A model generated the notes under the pieces. It saw only the letters and a program-made list of their open reading frames with translations. It did no database searches and was not told the origin of the DNA. Source: JAAZNO01 sp012798275 (lineage in GTDB: Bacteria > Chloroflexota > Anaerolineae > B4-G1 > SLSP01). From it: a DNA stretch of 12,991 nucleotides. Location of the stretch: NCBI GenBank assembly GCA_035347995.1, contig DAOPQD010000089.1, positions 1 through 12,991 of the forward strand, given 5' to 3'. Below, in pieces: positions 11,514-12,991 of this stretch. Position 1 is the first letter of the stretch; the number at the start of each line of letters is the position of its first letter. Both the position numbers and the translations under genes were made by a program.

Positions 11514-12815
11514 TCATTCCAGCGCTGCGGGCGCGATTTCGGCTGGCGCCGTCTGCTTGAAATCAATAAACCACGAGAAAGCAAAACTGATCACCATCAA
11601 CACCGGCGGGACGATCGTGAGCAAGAAGCGCGCGGCCTCATCGGGGTGCGGGCCGGGGTTCGCGCCGCTTTCGAAGCCGTAAAGGCGCCCCACCAGGAGA
11701 TAGGCCGCGCTGGTAAACAGGCCGTTGAGCCGGTTCATGAAACCAAGCGCGTTGGAGATGATGCCTTCCCGCCGCAGGCCGTGCTTCTGGGTGTCCTCGT
11801 CCATGATTTTCGCGCCGATCAGATCCATGGTGGTGATGACCCCCGAGAAGCCCAACCCGATGAAGGCCGCGAAGATCACTGCCGTAGACAAGCTCGAGGC
11901 AAAGTACAGCGGGATGAAGGTGAGCGCGAGCAGCGCCAGGGAACTGCGCCAGACAGGGATCAGCGAGAAGCTCTTCACCAACCACACCCAGAGCGAGACG
12001 CCGGCAATCGCCACGACCATCACTGCCGCCAGCAGAAAGGTGGCTTGCCCGCTGGACAGTCCCAGGGCGTATTGGACGTAGAAGGTGACCGACGCGAGCA
12101 CCAGCGACATCGCGGCGCTGTAGAAAGCGTTTGCCAATCCGGCAATCCAGAATTTCTTGTTCGTCAGGAGGTCTTTGAGGGCCTTTCCCAGGGCCGGACG
12201 CGCCTCGTCGGGTGCCGGCTCCCGCTCCGGGCAGGTGAAGGTCATGTACAGGATCACCCCGCCGCCGAGGAGGCCGTACAGCAACGCGGTCAGGCCGTAG
12301 CCCAAGGCCTCCGTCACCATGGGGGTCAGGGCGATGCTGATGATCATGGCGACGAGCTGAAAGGCCTGGCGCATGGCGTTGGTCTTGGCCCGAGTGGCGT
12401 CGTCGCGGAACAGCTCCGGGAATAGCGCGCCGTAGTTGGCATTGATCACGGAATCCAGCGTGCCGGTGAGGATGTAGAAGAGCATCGCATAGGCGAAGAT
12501 AGAATTGCCGGAGAGGAAGTCCGGCAGGTTGTAGAACGCGATGAAGGTCAGCACCAACAGCGGCGTACCGATGGCCAGCCAGGGGCGGCGGCGTCCCCAG
12601 CGAGTGCGCGTGCGATCCGAGAGATAGCCGTAGATGGGATTATCGAGCGCATCAATGAATGTGTAGATGAACAACATCATTGCCCATTGCTGGGCCGTCA
12701 CACCGCGATCCAGCACATAGTAGGCGAAGGCGAAAGTCTTGAGCATGTTGATGGGGATAGATGTGCCAAACATGCCGATGGCGTAATTGAAGGAGCTGGC
12801 GCGTTTTTCGGACAT
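11514..12815 (-). CDS. GPH-family (MelB-like, MFS) sugar:cation symporter
   Basis: A 433-residue membrane protein with about twelve hydrophobic helices in two halves separated by a charged loop (near 190-215, CPEREPAPDEARPALGKALK). The first half carries FIDALDNPIYGYLSDRT (53-69), where D55, D58/N59 and D67 match the acidic and Asn cation/sugar site of melibiose-type carriers, followed by the RTRWGRRRPW loop typical of the family. Members import glycosides, pentosides or hexuronides with Na+ or H+; the sugar cannot be told. AGGAGG is seven bases before the ATG, and a strong promoter lies about 60 bp upstream. The C-terminus ends in a short Ala/Pro tail. No terminator is visible before the PHP gene 130 bp downstream, so read-through into it is possible. 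Confidence 0.9.
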   Translation of the reverse strand: MSEKRASSFNYAIGMFGTSIPINMLKTFAFAYYVLDRGVTAQQWAMMLFIYTFIDALDNPIYGYLSDRTRTRWGRRRPWLAIGTPLLVLTFIAFYNLPDFLSGNSIFAYAMLFYILTGTLDSVINANYGALFPELFRDDATRAKTNAMRQAFQLVAMIISIALTPMVTEALGYGLTALLYGLLGGGVILYMTFTCPEREPAPDEARPALGKALKDLLTNKKFWIAGLANAFYSAAMSLVLASVTFYVQYALGLSSGQATFLLAAVMVVAIAGVSLWVWLVKSFSLIPVWRSSLALLALTFIPLYFASSLSTAVIFAAFIGLGFSGVITTMDLIGAKIMDEDTQKHGLRREGIISNALGFMNRLNGLFTSAAYLLVGRLYGFESGANPGPHPDEAARFLLTIVPPVLMVISFAFSWFIDFKQTAPAEIAPAALE

Positions 12816-12873
12816 CAGAGCACCTCCTGGCGGATGTGAAAAGGGTTTCTGTGATGGGAATGTGTGCCCGATG

Positions 12874-12902
12874 ATTATATACCCTGAGCGGGGGCCTGAA
12901 AA
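12874..12902 (-). promoter_or_regulatory. Sigma-70-type promoter of the symporter gene
   Basis: On the minus strand TTTTCA (12902-12897) and a perfect TATAAT (12879-12874) are exactly 17 bp apart. The predicted start near 12867 gives a leader of about 50 bases ending in the AGGAGG ribosome binding site of the gene at 12815. Confidence 0.7.
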
Positions 12903-12919
12903 GCCGGCGCGTTCTCCCC

Positions 12920-12942
12920 GGCGAATCGGCGAATAGGCGAAA
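12920..12942 (-). repeat. ATTCGCC-type array upstream of the symporter promoter
   Basis: On the minus strand, TTTCGCC, ATTCGCC and ATTCGCC are joined by single T and G bases (period 8). This is the same unit as at 3945-3969, but here the array is upstream of the promoter rather than next to the ribosome binding site. Confidence 0.5.
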
Positions 12943-12969
12943 AAATCACTTGCGTGACAAAGGTACCGC

Positions 12970-12989
12970 CACTGACTAAAAAACGCAAG
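12970..12989 (-). repeat. 20-bp dispersed repeat, copy 2
   Basis: On the minus strand this is identical over 20 bases to 128-147. Flanking bases differ on both sides (GCGGTACC follows here, ACTGAACA in the first copy), so the shared unit ends at the right of the 20-mer. The other edge is only two bases from the window end; the last base differs, so the match stops there. Confidence 0.7.
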
Positions 12990-12991
12990 AT

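Overview
The window is high-GC bacterial DNA (about 60% or more by eye) with dense protein-coding genes. The set of genes suggests Chloroflexota, probably the Anaerolineae side: a DUF4349 lipoprotein, a stand-alone HNH nuclease of the type common in actinobacteria, cyanobacteria and Chloroflexota, a CehA/McbA-type PHP protein, a YfcC-like carrier, GTG and TTG starts, and many short dispersed intergenic repeats. This assignment is inference; there is no rRNA or marker gene here to settle it.

Layout. Positions 1-240 hold two strong hairpins and dispersed repeats. A YbjN-domain protein (+, 241-729) follows, then 533 bp with no supportable gene. A DUF4349 lipoprotein (+, 1263-2204) converges on an HD-domain hydrolase (-, 2307-2963) across a 15-bp perfect hairpin. 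The HD gene is divergent from an HNH endonuclease gene (+, 3057-3608), which ends at a clear terminator. After a repeat-filled gap comes a two-gene unit with overlapping reading frames: a YfcC/DcuC-type carrier (+, 3979-5436) and a cytoplasmic DUF2817/M14-like metallopeptidase (+, 5423-6568). A second repeat-filled gap precedes two RNA methyltransferase genes 15 bp apart (+, 6859-7683 and 7699-8607), closed by a bidirectional terminator. On the minus strand, from right to left, are a GPH-type sugar symporter (12815-11514), a PHP-domain metallohydrolase (11383-10061), a class V aminotransferase (10050-8833) and tRNA-Gln(CTG) (8762-8689).

How the genes may work together. The overlapping carrier and peptidase genes look like an import-and-hydrolyse pair. 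The two methyltransferases are probably an rRNA modification pair. The symporter, PHP hydrolase and aminotransferase may form a catabolic run, with the last two only 10 bp apart. The substrates cannot be read from the sequence.

The most unusual content is intergenic. One repeat of about 100 bp occurs twice (3805-3901 and 6696-6800) and carries a UGAA-capped hairpin in which a base pair has changed from G-C to C-G while pairing is kept. A second family (151-240, 6595-6664, and 11384-11468 on the minus strand) sits directly before start codons, always in the direction of the following gene. ATTCG-based arrays and an exact 20-bp repeat at the two ends of the window add to a picture of a genome full of small repeats at 5' ends of genes. 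No CRISPR array, transposase, integrase or phage gene was seen.
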